Shown: positions 46,788 through 60,397, numbered from the stretch's first letter. The stretch: 64,000 nucleotides of DNA from Gnetum montanum (GCA_015680685.1 MNCI01002829.1:303437-367436), one strand, 5' to 3'. Made by a program: numbers and translations. The notes: generated by a model not told the origin, from the letters alone.

Positions 46788-49700
46788 ATGGGAAATGCTT
46801 CGGATTTTCAGCTTCCGGACGAGCTTCTGCGCGTGATGCCGATGGATCCCTACGAGCAGCTCGACATCGCTCGCAAGATCACGTCTATTGCAATCGCCTC
46901 GCGTGTGACGAAGCTTGAGGCTGAAAATTCGAAGCTGCGCCAGAGTGCCGCCGATAAGGACGGCACCATTCGCGATCTTCAGGAGAAGCTCTCGCAGCTC
47001 GAATGCGCCTTCCATGACGTCAATGCTCGGCTTGGCCGAGCTCTCGAAGGCCAGGTCTCTGCTTTCGCGTTTTCTCGTTTCATTGCGTTCGTTTCTGTCT
47101 GTGTTTAGGTCTTTGATCAACTCGAGTCGTTGAGGACGATTTTTGTGACTGCGTTTATTGAAATTTGACGTGGATGATCAACCAGCCTTGTCCTGGAGAG
47201 TCTTCCTTAGTCGGGGAAGCTCTCTTGGTCAAGGTTTTTTTCTTTCCTTGTAAGGAGGAGCTTGACTAAGAAATGAGCTTTTGCACGATAATTATTATTT
47301 TAGTTGAGACTTTTGCTCACAGGCCATATACTCTGTGACTTGAACTTTCTTTTAGAAATAGATAATTATTTTCATAAAGTTGGGTGAAGAGATGAAACTT
47401 TTGTTAGAATTATCATTGAAGAAGAACGGACGCAGAGGCTTTGATTTCTGTTTTCAATATCAAAATCAATCCTCAGTGAATCAATTCAAAATTGTATTAA
47501 TTTGAAACATATAAAAATTCTCTATGTATATCAGAAGTATATAGCTAAACTGGTTCGTGTGCATTGGCGTTACCAGCGATGCTGAAGTTCTTCTCTTATT
47601 TGTGGCGATTAGCGTTAGCTTTCTGTTTAAGTCTCGATTGAGGCATTACGCACCAAACGAAATGTTTTGGAAATGGTTTTTGTTTTCCATTAAATGCAAT
47701 GAAATTTTTAGAGGTTTTTGTTCCGAACCGTATTCATGGTCGACGATCTTTACCTGGACTAAGTTTAATTTTTTTAATCGTTGCTTTTTAAGTTTTTTTT
47801 TAATGAAAAATTGCCAACGTATCCATACCTTAAGCAAGTTCCTTTTCCCACTTCCAACATTTCTCTTAATTAAGTTTAAAAATAATTTTCGATAGCTTTT
47901 ATTCTCTCCGTGGGATATTTACTGAGATTCTGAAACAGAGCATGTTAGAAAAAAATTTCAATACGACGGTTATTATCTACTTGAGAGCTCGTTTCTTTAA
48001 TCGATTGATGGATTTTTGGGTGTCTCAGTTATTTTAGTGACATTCAAAGCTCTTACTTTGTTTCTGAAAAATGTTTCTAGCAAATCGAAGCACATCATTG
48101 ATGTCTGCTCCTTTAATTTTTTTCATCTATCAAATGTCTATCACGTTTTGTAAAAATAAAGAAATTTGAATGTTTCTAGTTGAATTTTCTGATGTATATA
48201 TGTATATATATATACCTTGAAATTTTACTGTAGTTTGTTGCTTGATATCAGAGCAAGCTATTAAACGAGAGGAACACATTGGCATCAACTGTCAAGAAGC
48301 TTAACCGCGATGTGGCAAAGGTAATAGAAAAAACTGGAGACTGGAATTTCTAGTTAATGAGCTTTACATTTCACCGTACGCTTTAAAAAGTATTTTAATT
48401 CATTGTGAATATTTGGTTTGAGTAAATTTCAAGAAGTTGAAGTTTAAAGAGTTGAACTGAGATTAATTTTTACATGTTTTTGGGAGGACAACTGGGGCTA
48501 ATTTTGTCCACTTTTGATTTAAGATCTTCCCATTGATCCTCCAAGTATCCACGTATTATGTTTCCTGATTTAAGGCATCTCTGGAATCATTTGCATATAG
48601 TTCTATTGCTATTTCGAAAGCAGTATCTCGCGTTTTTTTTAAACGCAAGAGTGGTTGTCCTGTAGTTCAGTTGGTAAAATTTCTAACTGCATTTTTAAGC
48701 CTACAAAAATACAGTATTTCTAAATTTTTATGGTTATATAACATTGTAATCAATAACCGATTTTTTTAATTTACAGATATATAGCAAAAGAACATTGTCA
48801 GGCATTTACCCAAGGGTTCATTCGAGATAATGTTATTCAGGCATGTATCCAAGGATTCATGTCAAGCCATTCACAACTAAATGAAAAAGATTAGAATAGA
48901 TTTTTCACTGAAATGTGGAAGGAACAAGAATAAGTAATGAGAGGGCTCATGAGTGCACATTGTGGGTGAGAGAAATGAGATGTTGGAGTTTATACTTGAC
49001 TTTGTGCAGGCTTATGATCTTGCAATAGCTAATACCTATCTAAAGAAATGGGCTGAACACTTTGGTGACTTTCAAGAACAGAAACAACTCCACTTAAATA
49101 GACTGCTTCTTGGTGAGAAAAAGAGATTAGAGAACTTCTGAGGATTTCAAAGTCAGTTTAGGAGAAAGCCTTACAACCCAACATAGATTTAAGGTGATAG
49201 ATTTGGTTGGTAGAAGTTGTACCAATAGAGACTTGAGAAAGGAATGTTTTGTATAAAATGGTAGAATCTAAATAAAGACAAGGCATTGCAATTTAAGGAT
49301 AGATTACTTGCAAAAGGACCCTGAGATTTGAACGTAAATGTGAATGACAGTTGGAATCAAAGGGGAAGTTGTATTAAGAAGATAGGGAAGGATATTCTTA
49401 GGGGTTTGCAAAGGGAATAAGTATATTTAAAAAGAAATATGGTGGTGGAACAAGAAAGTGCAACAAAGAATTCAAGGTAAGAAGTGTTGGTATATTAGGA
49501 GATAGGATAACTTAAAAGATACATGTTAGCAAAGTATCTAGTGAAGAAGATAGTAGAATAAAGAATGGTAAAGTGATAGGATCAAATGGTATCCTGATAG
49601 AGGTATGGAAGTATATGAGATATATATGAATAATTTAATTTGACAAATTTATTTAACAAGATTTAGGAGGGGAAAATGTCATATGTTTAGAGTGGTAGCA

Positions 49701-52700
49701 TTATAGTACTCATATACAAGAAGAAGGGAGCTCTCTGCAAGCGGTTGCAAATACCTATATATTCAACCAGTAGGGAGACTAGTATTTTTCCATTTTCTTT
49801 TTCTGGTTTAATTACCAAAAAAGTTGAAAATCACGGTGGTAACGGAAAAGCCTTTAGTATTATGTACTGTAGTTTACATGTTGATTGGTGATTCACTAAT
49901 TGCACCAAATAAGTAGACATAGCATATCTGTTACATTCCCCAATCATGTGGAAGTTGCTGTTGGGTTCAGCCATATGTCTTTGCTATACTGGCAGGGAAA
50001 TTCATCTCTAAAAGTGGAGAGGGAAGGTCTTATTTTGAGCTTTGATGAACGCTGATATTCCCGGAAAAAAATAAACACAAGTACTATTTACTGAAGAGGT
50101 TGGATAAAGTTCTGCATTCATATCAAAAGGATCTTATTGAAAATGTTATCAATAGGAGTTAAAAATGGACTATAGCTGGCAACTAGAGAGAGTGAATAAG
50201 GATCAGCTCAAGGGTTGCTGTTGTGTTGACATTACCCAAAGCATAGGCTTGCTCTGCTTGAAAGATCAAACAGCAATTATTGTATCAGTGATTCATTGAA
50301 AACTTCAAACGCGTATGCAGAAAATATTAAGGCTTATTTTTAAAAGATAGAACATTGTGTATTTCAAATTGATTGGTTGGATTCCCTAAGCTGAATTATG
50401 TTGTCTCAGATCAGATATGGAGTGAAACAGTTTTTTGAGGTTCAAGTTTGCTCTGGAAGGAAACGAAGAATGAAATGGCTCTTCCTCACAGGAAGGTAGT
50501 TATCTAGAAATTTCGACTTGTTCGCGTTCATATATATAGGACAATGCCACCCAACCATATAATTACTAGAAAATTTTGGAGTGTTGAAAATATTGCAATA
50601 TATCAAAATAGATGTGCAAATATGTAGGTACACGTTTAAGTGCTATAATAAGAACTTTGATCTGTTACGTATCCTACAACTAGCTCTCAGATTTATTGTA
50701 GAAAATGGCATATTCCATACACATATATAAGGATTCATGCATATATATACTCATATACCATAGGAATAACACGACACTACATAGGATAGCTATTCCAAAT
50801 CAACCGTCATATGCTATACCTTTGTTCCATCATGTTTTGTAGTCAAAGGTATTTTTTGACGTGTATGTATTTTGCCATAATTTATTTGTTTATTTTCATT
50901 GGGTGGCATCCTTTTTCTTTGGGTGTAAATTGTTGTTTGTTTTCTTCCAGTGCGACTGGCTGTTAATTTTTATTTTTATTTTACTTCGCTTTTGGATTGT
51001 TGTTGTGGTGATTCTTCCTTATCGTAGTTACTATTTTATCAATGGACTGTCAGATGATACATGATGATTTCTTGTTCTAAGTATTCATGATTTTTTCTAT
51101 GTTATCAGATGAAATTTGAGCTTATTACTCATGCGTTCTATTATTCATATTGCATTATCTTAAGAGTTCATATTCTGATTGCATTCTTGGCATGATCCTT
51201 AAAAATCTTCACATTCTAGAACCTGTTTGGGTACATGTTTCTGCATCTCCATGTTCTTGTGTTTACAAACCTTGTGAAACATAGATTCTGATGAGGTCTA
51301 ATGGAATTGCATTACTGGAACATATGTCCTTGTTTGCCAATAGCTTGGGATTCATATTGTCCTTTTTCCCCTTCGGAGGGCTTCTGTTATGTTGGTAGTT
51401 TTCTTCTAGTTTGTTTCACTTTCATTGTGTTCACGATTGGCTCTGATTGCATAGCAAGTGGTACTAGAGCGTCAAATTCTTCTATGCATGAGAAAGTGTT
51501 TAGTGAGATTTTTGTAGCAAGGCCATCTTGATCTAGGATTTCATGCTGCTGCTTGAGGTAAAAGATTAATGTTTCTTAAATTTGTTGTTTTTGCTTGTGG
51601 CCAAGGTCCTCTGTCTGTCAACTTAGTTGCATATGCAGTAGAAATCCTATGGTGAAGAAATGCAGGTGTTACCACAGGAATAAAAATGGCTGTGAAAGCG
51701 GAAGTGGTTTGCTGGGATCCAAAACTTGTGCAGGATAGCAAGTGGTTCTGTTGGGATGTAAAAGCTTTGAAAAATAGGTGATTTGGCTGGGGTGCAAAAG
51801 TTCTACTATTGGGATGCAAAATTCTATGTTGACAAAGCTTGCGGTGCCAAAAGGTTATACAACAATGTTGCTATGGTGTAGAATGGTCTGTGGAGTCGCG
51901 GTGTGGAAAGTTCTGGGTTGGCAAAAGTGGTGCAAAAAGGTCTTGAAAATAGTTGAGCAGGTCGTGAAAATGCTTTGTATGCGAAGGAAAACTCTTGCAA
52001 TAGAGTGCAGTGGTTTGTTTAAAGATGGTGCAAGTTTGCATAAGGAAAATTTTTCCAAAAAAGCATCAAGGCAACTAGGAAGCAGTTGCAGAGAAGATCG
52101 ATGGCAATGAGGATGCACAAACTTGAAATAATGAACGGACAAATGTGTAGAAACGCCAACATGGAGAGGAGTGCTTCAAAGATTTCAGCATAATCTAGGG
52201 ACACGAGTTTCCAAAGTACTCCTCACATATGAAAAGTGGACATGTTGGGACAGTGTTTGCTTTAATGGGTATATATTACTATGTTTAATCCTGATGAAGC
52301 ATCGAGGAGTGATTACTAGAAATGACAATGCCATTCTTATTAATTGGCAATCCCAACATTTAGGAAAGATCGCACTGCAGTATTATTAACTGAAAAGATC
52401 TGGAAAATTCTGATAATGATGGAGAAGCTTTTACCAGATTCAATAACTCTGGCGATAGATTGCTTGATTCACTAGTAACCATAGATATTTATTGCGATGG
52501 GGTTTACTGGAATTGCATTGTTCACTCTATTTTGGTTTTTTTCTTCAACACAGTGGCTTCTAATGTGTGGTTACTTTTCTTTTCATTCGGTTTGCTTCCA
52601 GCCGCAGCTATTTGGTTGTCAAGCAATCTCAGTAGGTATGAAAACATTTTACAATGTTAGCAATTACTACAATTAAAATAGATTCGAAAGGGCAATGGTC

Positions 52701-54499
52701 CACTTTGTGATACTAACTTTGTTATTTTGCTGTGCAAAGTCTTAAATGAGACTTTGATGTATATTGGTTGGCACATTCGGTAATATTGTTCTAAATATCA
52801 TGCACTCGAGCTGACCTTTTGAACATTCTTTTGTGCGGAGAGAGATCGTAACCTTATAGAATAAACTTTCCTGACAATAATCTGACTAATTTCTAATATG
52901 CTACGGAGTATCAGTCAAATTGTGGTTCTGATGCATTTTACTATAAATAGATTGGCACTCTGTTTCTTGGGATACATAGTCAGTATATTCCTACTTTCAT
53001 TTTTGTGCGCTAATCTGTTTATGTTGGTTTCAGTTAGAAGCATTCAAGAAAACCTTGATGAAATCGTTGAATGAAGATGAGGAAGCAGCTGTAAGTTGAC
53101 TTTTAGAGTTTTAAAGATATTGAAAGCCTACAATTGCAGTTGCAAAATACCTAACAGCTGAATAATAAAATCATTTTCTTATTTGTGTATAATTTTATAG
53201 CATTCCGAGCTGACAGACAACACACAGCAACATGAATATGCAGCTTCATCGCCCAGTGGGTTCTCATGCAATCTCTTAGTGCTGCTTAATAATGTTGCAA
53301 ATTATTTGTCTGTTAAAATATTTTTCATTTTTTATTCATCTGCAACTGTTAAGAATAATTTTTTGCCATATCAGCAGAAGAGGTAACAAATGCTGATCTA
53401 GCAGCTCAAACTGGAATCGGAGTTGAAAATGCTAACAGTTCAAATAGGGACGAGAGAAGAGGTGAATCCATTGGTAGGTTGATTGACAGTGCAATGTCTA
53501 GCATAGTGATCTAGTATCTGAAAAAAAAAAAAGCTTTTCAATTTAATGTCCAAATGTGAACTTCCAGCATCAAGGCAAACTGGGCACAGTTTTTCATTGA
53601 CCCCATATCTTACACCAAGGCGCACACCTACTGGGACACCAACCATGGTGTCACTAGCAGTTTCACCAAGAAGAGTATCATCATATGTGTCATCTCCTAC
53701 AGGACGTTCTGCAGCAACTTCTCCAACAAATCGCGCTTCATCATTGCCCCATCATCATGCAACCGCTCCAAATTCCCCACCTCAATCCCGATCTCTTCCA
53801 GGTAGTTCACAGATTCCTTTTGGCTAAGATATGGATATGCAATTTTTCATTTTTGTAATTTGCATATTTTTAGAAAAAATATATTTGGTTTAACTAAAAG
53901 TAAGTTGCTTCGCTGCAGCACGAACCCCGCGGGTAGATGGAAAGGAATTTTTTAGACAGGCTAGGTTTGTTAATGTGTAATTTTTAATTAATTAATAGCA
54001 ACTTTTTAGAAATATATTGATGGCTTCTTCTTGGTGGCATCCAGGAGCCGACTATCCTATGAACAGTTTAGTGCATTTCTTGCCAATATCAAGGAACTTA
54101 ATTCTCATAGGCAAAGCAAAGAGGTATTCATATGAAACTCCAGTCATTACAATCCATGTTTCAGTATCACCTTATTTTTATTTACGGATCATTGTTACGT
54201 CTCTATCTATAGTCAGTTGGACCTTTGGCGTTTTCTTCTTTGTAAACTCGTTAAAATATTACACGTACTGTAATTCATGTCACATAATTTTAATTAGTAT
54301 TTGTACCTTTTATGATATTGGGAATTATATCATTGTATAACAATGTAAAATAGTTGATTTTGGTAAAGCATGCACTAAGTACTTAACGAAGGATTTTTTG
54401 CTACAGGAAACACTTCGCAAAGCACAGGAGATATTTGGTTCAGATAATAAGGATTTGTATCTTTCATTTGAGGGATTGCTTAGCCGTCATCTTCACTAG
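46788..54499 (+). CDS. At4g15545/NAIP-family coiled-coil protein, 9 exons
   Basis: Exons: 46788-47054, 48252-48320, 53034-53090, 53201-53255, 53375(or 53378)-53473, 53568-53801, 53919-53964, 54045-54123, 54407-54499, giving 332 (or 331) residues. The N-terminus has LPDELLRVMPMDPYEQLDIA and a coiled coil (about residues 35-130) through LNERNTLASTVKKLNRDVAK. The middle is Ser/Pro-rich with TPRRTPTGTP and SPRRVSSYVSSPTGR. The C-terminus is the family signature: RSRLSYEQFSAFLANIKEL, then ETLRKAQEIFG and DNKDLYLSFEGLL. Arabidopsis relatives are described as NAI2-interacting proteins linked to ER bodies (from memory). The start is the ATG beginning MGNASDF. Intron 2 is 4.7 kb and holds an RTE LINE fossil. 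No damage is seen. Confidence 0.9.
48192..48214. repeat. Short TA/TATG microsatellite
   Basis: TATATATGTATATATATATA in intron 1 of the NAIP-like gene. Confidence 0.7.
48935..49735 (+). mobile_element. RTE-type LINE fossil in intron 2 of the NAIP-like gene
   Basis: Broken + frames give, in the right order, the end of the endonuclease (VGERNEMLEFILDF, AYDLAIANTYLKKW), an ESLTTQHRFKVIDL-like link, WWWNKKVQQRIQGKK at about 49440-49480, the reverse transcriptase entry (GKVIGSNGILIEVWKY, about 49567-49615) and a LIYKKKGAL block near 49710. This order is typical of plant RTE elements. Stops and shifts show it is dead. Confidence 0.75.
49736..53033 (+). other. Remainder of intron 2 of the NAIP-like gene
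   Basis: No gene recognised; short ORFs only. The intron closes with TTGGTTTCAG at 53024-53033. Confidence 0.4.
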
Positions 54500-57400
54500 T
54501 AGGACTAGTTATATTGGGAATTGAGCTTGCATCTGAGTCAATTCTGTTAAGATGTGATAGCTTTTGAATGAGTAGCATTTAACAATTCTATTATGGTTTT
54601 GCGCTGAGACCATTTTATTGGAACAAGGCTAAGGCTAGAATGATGATGATTATTATGTCTTTTTGCTGCAGGGAAACCAGTGGTATTGTAAATTAAAAGA
54701 CGGTAAAAAGGAAGAGTGTGGTACTTCAGTCCCTACAGCGCCTTAAATGCCTCAGCAGAATCTGTAAATGTCTATTATGGTAATTAGCTCCTGCAGGCTA
54801 AAGAATTTTTTAAAAAATGTGTTAGTAACGTTTATGATTTCTTATAGGACACTGCACTTTTGTTCTTTGGGCGGACCATTTGGTTCACGGAACGTTTCTC
54901 CATTTTATGCTTATGCTTAGAAACAATCCTCTATTGCGTCCTCTTTTTACCCTGCTTTCTTTTATGGCTATCCTGGACTTGTGACAGGCATCCTTGTCAA
55001 AATTTTGATTACCGAAATCAACTGTGATTAGTGAAAAGATGTTATGTTTATTGAGAGAAATTGAGTTGAAGTTAAAAATATGTTTAAGAGACATAAATTA
55101 GATAATCATTTGTGTGGTATATGAAAAGTTTGTAAACCGGAGAAAATGTCTTGTAAGTTCTAGTCGAAGATTCTGGGGTAGAAGATACTTTCATGCAGCC
55201 GCGTTCTCCAGTGATGCTTGAAAAGAAAATCAACATGATTATAGTTGAAGGTCTACGAAGGTTTTACTCACAAATCACAAATTGGGCAACCTGAGTTATG
55301 CTGGGTGGAAACTGGAAATTTTTATTACATTTAAGAAATCACAAAGGATTTACTATACATTTAAGAAATCACAAAGGATTTACTATACGATTACAATGCT
55401 TTCACATAGTTTTGAAGAAAGTTGAAAACATAATTGATGTAATGCCTCAAGCAGATAAGGTCAATTTGAGAGAAAGCAATCACTTCGATTGAGACAAAGA
55501 TGGGTACAATAAGAAAATATATATTCTTTATTTTCTATGCTTTGTTTGCACAATTTGCAAATACACTCTTTTCTTGGTAAATTGATCCAATGACTTGTCT
55601 CAATAAGGAGATGGTGAGAGCTTATTTTTGCTTGAGCAATTTGATTCTTTAAATGAATAGAAATAGCTAAGAATAGATATTATTGAGTAATAGATAACAA
55701 GCCTCCTCTAATAAAATGTAAATAAAAATTTCTTTTCTTGATATGTTTAAGTAAACTTCACTAAAGACCTTTTCTTTTAGAAGAGCCTTTTGTTTAAAGG
55801 AAGATACTTTATAGCAATATTTCATGATTGAAGCCATAATTTTGTTTGATACAACAGTCCATTTTGTTTTGTAGCATTTATTATCTGTGTGATTTAACTT
55901 CGTATTGTAAGTTATAAATTGACGAAGGGCTTCAACTTTAAAGAGATCCTCAAGCAACACGCCCATATAATAATACAAGTTGAACAAGACTAAAAAAGTT
56001 TTCTTTTGGTCTCTTATGTCAAATTTTGTTTTCTAGTACAATTTTTTTTTAAAAGCAAATAGAGCTTCATAGGATAGGCATTGCCTCATGCAATAGGAGA
56101 GATGTATGCAATTACAACGTTGTGGAGACTACAATTGGAATTCAATGTCAAAAGGCAATGAAAGGCATTTAAAGAAGAGAACAACCAAAAAGACTTTGCT
56201 AGCTTGTTTTCCAATATTATCAATGTTTATATCTTATCCTTTAGTGGTCCATGGGCCATTAAGTATTGGATATTTTGGAAAGTGTATAGATCTTATTTTG
56301 TGGGCAAAAAAATGAGATAAAGTACATTACATCATAGGTTAAAAAACATCAGTAGGATTTAGTGAGACATGACAAGCTCAATGCTTTTAAGGATGTTACT
56401 AGCTTCTTTACTTTCAATCAATCTTGAAAATCTCCCCTTTGGAGTAGGAAATAGATTAAGCCTTAAGCCTTGCTTTTTTAGGTTTTCACTTCCAATAAGA
56501 GACTTCTAATAAATTAAAATAAATCAAAAAGCACTTTGAATAGTAAATGATAAAAAATCATAAATTTTCTAGAAGAAGTTAAGAAATAGCACACTAAGCA
56601 TTTTTCTATGCATATAAAAGACAAGAATTTATAGGGTACTTCCTTCTTTTACTATGAACTTTAAATAAAAAGTTCATATAAAGATTCAACTTCATCTCAA
56701 AATTAAAGCTTTTCATCGTAAAATGTCTTTTGTAGTTCACATCACATCTATGCTTCAAAATGCAAAAAAGGATATCAAAGTTAAGCATATTTGAAAAAAT
56801 ATCAAAAGTGTTATTATGTATTGTTTTCGCACAAATAGCATAAGAACAAGAATTCTAAAATTCTTGAAATCTAGGAATTGAAAAACACCATTGCTAAGGT
56901 TTTTAAGCAAAAAAAAAAAAAACGATAAACAATAAACAAAAACATATTCATTAAAGTTTTGGGAAGAGCAAACTAAACAAACTATTATCAAAACTAAGAA
57001 GTTTCACTTAATGTTTTTTAGGAAGGCCTTTTTGTAATAAAGACTAAGCAAAAGATTGCATTTTCAGTTGAACCCTAAGTTTTCATAAGTTCTTAAACTT
57101 TTATATACAATCATTTTCAATATCTTGAGCATTCCATTTACAAATAAGGATTTCAAAATAAGCTTCCTCTCTATCAAATTATTGTTGACCTTTTGCCATA
57201 GCAAAAGGAACCTTTTTAACATCATAAGGCCAAACCCAATTATTCTAAACACATATTGAGAATTTAAAAGAGGATTCCAAGGGTACTAACAAACATGTTA
57301 CATAGACTTTGAAAAGAGGCTTTATCTATTTTATTTAAATTGAAATTAGTTTGGAATTCTTTCCATTCTAATGGCACAAGAAAGGTTGTATTAAAGAAAA

Positions 57401-57865
57401 AAATATGCAATATGAATAATTTCTTTATAGTTAAATTTAATCCTTTTCAAGTGTGAATAATAAGCAACTAAAGTACTAGCATTCAACTTTTGTTGTTATT
57501 TGTTCATTATTTCTAATTAATGTGTCCTTTTGTCTTTGGAGAAGGTTTTCTCCTTCTCTTTACGTGAAAGCCTTTAGTAAGAACTAAAAACGTGTGAGGA
57601 TGTTTTTGAATAATGATAAGACCTAATCTTTTTCTTATCCCAAAGGGGAGATCTTCATGATTGGTTGTAAGGATGAAAACCTAAAAAGGCATAATCAACA
57701 TTGTTGGGCTTTTTTCTTTAAGACGCTCTCTTTAATGATCTAGTGTACTTTGAATTTTTTTTAAATAGTACTATTATAATACCCCCTCTCTTTTATAATT
57801 CTTTTAATGTATCATGTTAGCTATATTTCTTGGGGTGCACCTATATTCAAATTATTTTGGGTTAA
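54500..57865. other. 3' UTR and AT-rich spacer with an exact 30-bp duplication
   Basis: The first part is 3' UTR of the NAIP-like gene. At 55327-55386 a 30-bp unit (ACATTTAAGAAATCACAAAG, then GATTTACTAT) is exactly duplicated in tandem. Between 55600 and 57300 the minus strand has several hydrophilic broken ORFs that look like old LINE sequence, but no diagnostic motif was found. Confidence 0.45.
57540..57610 (+). repeat. Repeat copy shared with 15833-15905
   Basis: TTTTCTCCTT, GAAAGCCTTTAGTAAGAACT and ACGTGTGAGGATGTTTTT match the block at 15833 in order and spacing. Confidence 0.5.
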
Positions 57866-58070
57866 CAATGATATGTCAGCCTACTAGTAAGACTCTTAAT
57901 TTGAAAGCTCTAAGTCATGGGTTTGATTTTGGTGCATAATGCTAAGTTAAGGTGTTAGCCTAGTGGTACAAGTCTTGGCCTGGTAACCCTAGGTTATAGG
58001 TTTGATTCTACTAGGTACACTGAGTTATAAACTTCTATAAATCTTAGGTTGTACCTATTTTCCCTTAATT
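57866..58070 (+). mobile_element. Two adjacent tRNA-derived SINE heads
   Basis: The second copy has an A box TTAGCCTAGTGGTA at 57955-57968 and a B box GGTTTGATTC at 57999-58008, about 30 bp apart as in tRNA genes. The first copy has worn versions (CAGCCTACTAGTAAG near 57878, GGGTTTGATTTTGG at 57919). They are Pol III promoter-type heads of one SINE family in direct orientation. Confidence 0.65.
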
Positions 58071-58189
58071 TGAATCCCAAACCCTCCTATAAAGTTCTAA
58101 TTGGATTATATAACTTGGGGTGTACGTATATTAATTGTTTATTAGAACTCGAAACACTTTTTGGAACAATATTTACCTCCAAGACTTGT

Positions 58190-58440
58190 AGTTGTTGAAA
58201 CTTTATAACTCATATTGCCTACTAGCATCGAAATTGTAACTTGGAGTTTCAAAATAAAAATCTTATAATCACGCTAACACTTCATTGTTAAACAAAAACT
58301 AGATAGCTATATGCACTTACTAGGTATATACCTAACATGAAACTTTTCTTAGAACTTAAGCAAAGATAATTGAATTTGTAACTTGAAGTTTCAAAATAAG
58401 AATCTTATAACTAGCTTGACACTTCATTGTTAAACCAAAA
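58190..58440 (-). mobile_element. Two inverted SINE fragments of the same family
   Basis: The reverse complements of 58190-58295 and 58371-58440 read AATGAAGTGTTAGCGTG/CAAG, ATAAGATTTTTATTTTGAAA and a GTTACAAATTC-like stretch, matching the plus-strand heads at 57866-58070. The two minus copies are themselves near duplicates, including the following ACTAGATAGCTATATG tail. Confidence 0.6.
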
Positions 58441-59394
58441 CTAGATGGCTATATGTACCTACTAGATATATAGGCAGCACAAATCTTTTTTTAGAACTTA
58501 ATCAAAGATATAATGATGTGCTAGTACCTATGAGAGTGGTGGGCGTGTTAAAACTAGAACTAGATGTACTCCTTTAATGTATAGTTATCATGAAACTTTT
58601 GTAAAACTTAAGCAAAACACAATGACCTATTAGATCAATGTACTTGTCAAAATTTAAACTTGTGACTTACAAACCACAAATTGCATACTCTTAGTAACTG
58701 GCAATGTGTCAGTAACATCAAACTCAATTCTATGGGTTGCAAACAATATATTGCATATTCTAGCTAGTTGAGTAATGCCTCACTAACACAAGGTACCTTA
58801 CATGACTACTAAAGATAAATCTAATTCTTTTGTATGGTGTTTGACCAAGATAGTTTATTAATAGTTTGAAGAACACTATTATATTTTTAGTATATGTGTT
58901 AATGGTACCATTATTTTAAGTTACAAGTCTTAACTAATGAATTAAAGTTCACCACACAATTCAATTCTAAACTTAAGTTTGTACTTAGGTGGGTTAATGT
59001 TCAAAATTTTTTTCTTTAATTTTTTATGTTTTTTTAATATTGTAACTTGAAACTAATTCAAGTAATAAGAGATGAAACATAATAATCTATCAAATTAGAA
59101 TACCATGTGAAATCAAACTTTTAGCTTCTAGGTTCATACTCAAACCTTTGCTTCTTATTGAAATTGAACTTGGGTGGTGGTGGGTGTTGAAACCAAAACT
59201 AGATGACTATATGTATGCCTTGGAAATATAGCTAGCTTGAGACTTGCATAGAACTTAAGCAAAACATACTAGTATGTAAAATTAGTAGTTGAACTCAAAT
59301 CTATTAGAGGATGTTAGAACTAAAACTAAATGGGGGATCAAACCTCAAAATAATTGTAATATAGGTACACCCAAAGATATATGGTCTAATTATA

Positions 59395-59510
59395 ACTTTA
59401 TAACTCAACATTGCCTACCAAAATCGAACCCATGACTTGTAGGTTTTAAATCAAAAGTCTTACCATGAAGTTAACACCTCATTGTTGAACTAGAACTAAG
59501 TAGATGTTAG
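59395..59510 (-). mobile_element. Inverted SINE fragment of the same family
   Basis: The reverse complement reads CAATGAGGTGTTAACTTCAT, GGTAAGACTTTTGATTTAAA, ACTTACAAGTCATGGGTTCG-like B box and TTTTGGTAGGCAATGTTGAG. It is the best preserved minus-strand copy. Between 58441 and 59394 only AT-rich sequence with SINE tail echoes is seen. Confidence 0.6.
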
Positions 59511-59532
59511 ACCCTAAAAAAGTATTGATAAT

Positions 59533-60397
59533 TGATGAACGGTGGAGTATCCAACACCCAACCATATGAGATACAAGTGTTCATGCGCAATTCGGTCGAA
59601 ATTTGTAGATAAGGCAATGTGATTATACCAATAATTAGTTAGTGTTCACGATCGTTGTCTTCCCACGTAAGCTAGTAAAATTAGTGCATATGGTTTAACT
59701 CATGATAAGGTATATGATATTGATCTTGCATTGGCCATTAAGCTCCTAATAAATATGAAGTAAAAGTAAGTGTTTCTAACAGTAAAACAAATCTAAACTA
59801 GCCTATGTGATGAGCAACAGGTCCTAATCTTTTGGTCACACCTTGGACTTTGTGCAACTACTACTGGGATTACCAAGTGCTACACTATTGGGTGTACCAA
59901 GTGATAGTACTACTGAGTTACCAAGTAATTACACTTACGTGCTCAAGATTAGTTGTACTCATTTTGCTTGATGTAATTAAAAGTAAATTGTAAGGAATTG
60001 TAAACATTAACTATGAAAATAGTAAACTAATTAAAAAAAGAAATGAAACTAAGTGTTGCTGCAATGATGTAAAGTAGTCTCGATCTTTATTGTCGGTCAT
60101 GCAATGCGTCCAAGTACATCACACTTGAATAAACATTCCATTTAATTATAAAACATCACACTATAGGAACACACTACTAAGTCCTAAATTTAAGAAAACA
60201 AACTGAAAGAGTTTTGTTATTAGGCTATCAAATCTACTGTGGATCCGTGCATCCAAGTGTTGCTTATATAGGCTAGCACGCACCTCGTGATATTGTTTAT
60301 ACAATAACATATGGTAAGATATGATAACGTATCTATGACATCATACATATGATATCGTAACTATGATATTGTTGGCTCAAAATTTTTGGATCTATCA
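59533..60397 (-). repeat. 3' LTR of element H (minus strand)
   Basis: Read on the minus strand, a diverged superfamily LTR: TGATAGATCC start at 60397, degenerate GATATC motifs (60295-60375), a promoter-equivalent region near 60270, TTGGTAACTCAGTAG-like motifs at 59880-59930 and an end at TGATGAACGG (59533). It is followed inward by TACCCCCAAAACTGAC, the complement of a TTTTGGGGGTA tract. It is the most diverged LTR in the window. Confidence 0.75.

Noticed and set aside
48650-48710. tRNA-like A box (TAGTTCAGTTGGTA) in intron 2 of the NAIP-like gene
   Set aside because: No B box or acceptor stem pairing follows; at best a decayed SINE or tRNA fragment.
55667-57252. Minus-strand ORFs as one LINE ORF2
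   Set aside because: Composition is suggestive, but no endonuclease, RT or zinc motif could be identified in any frame.
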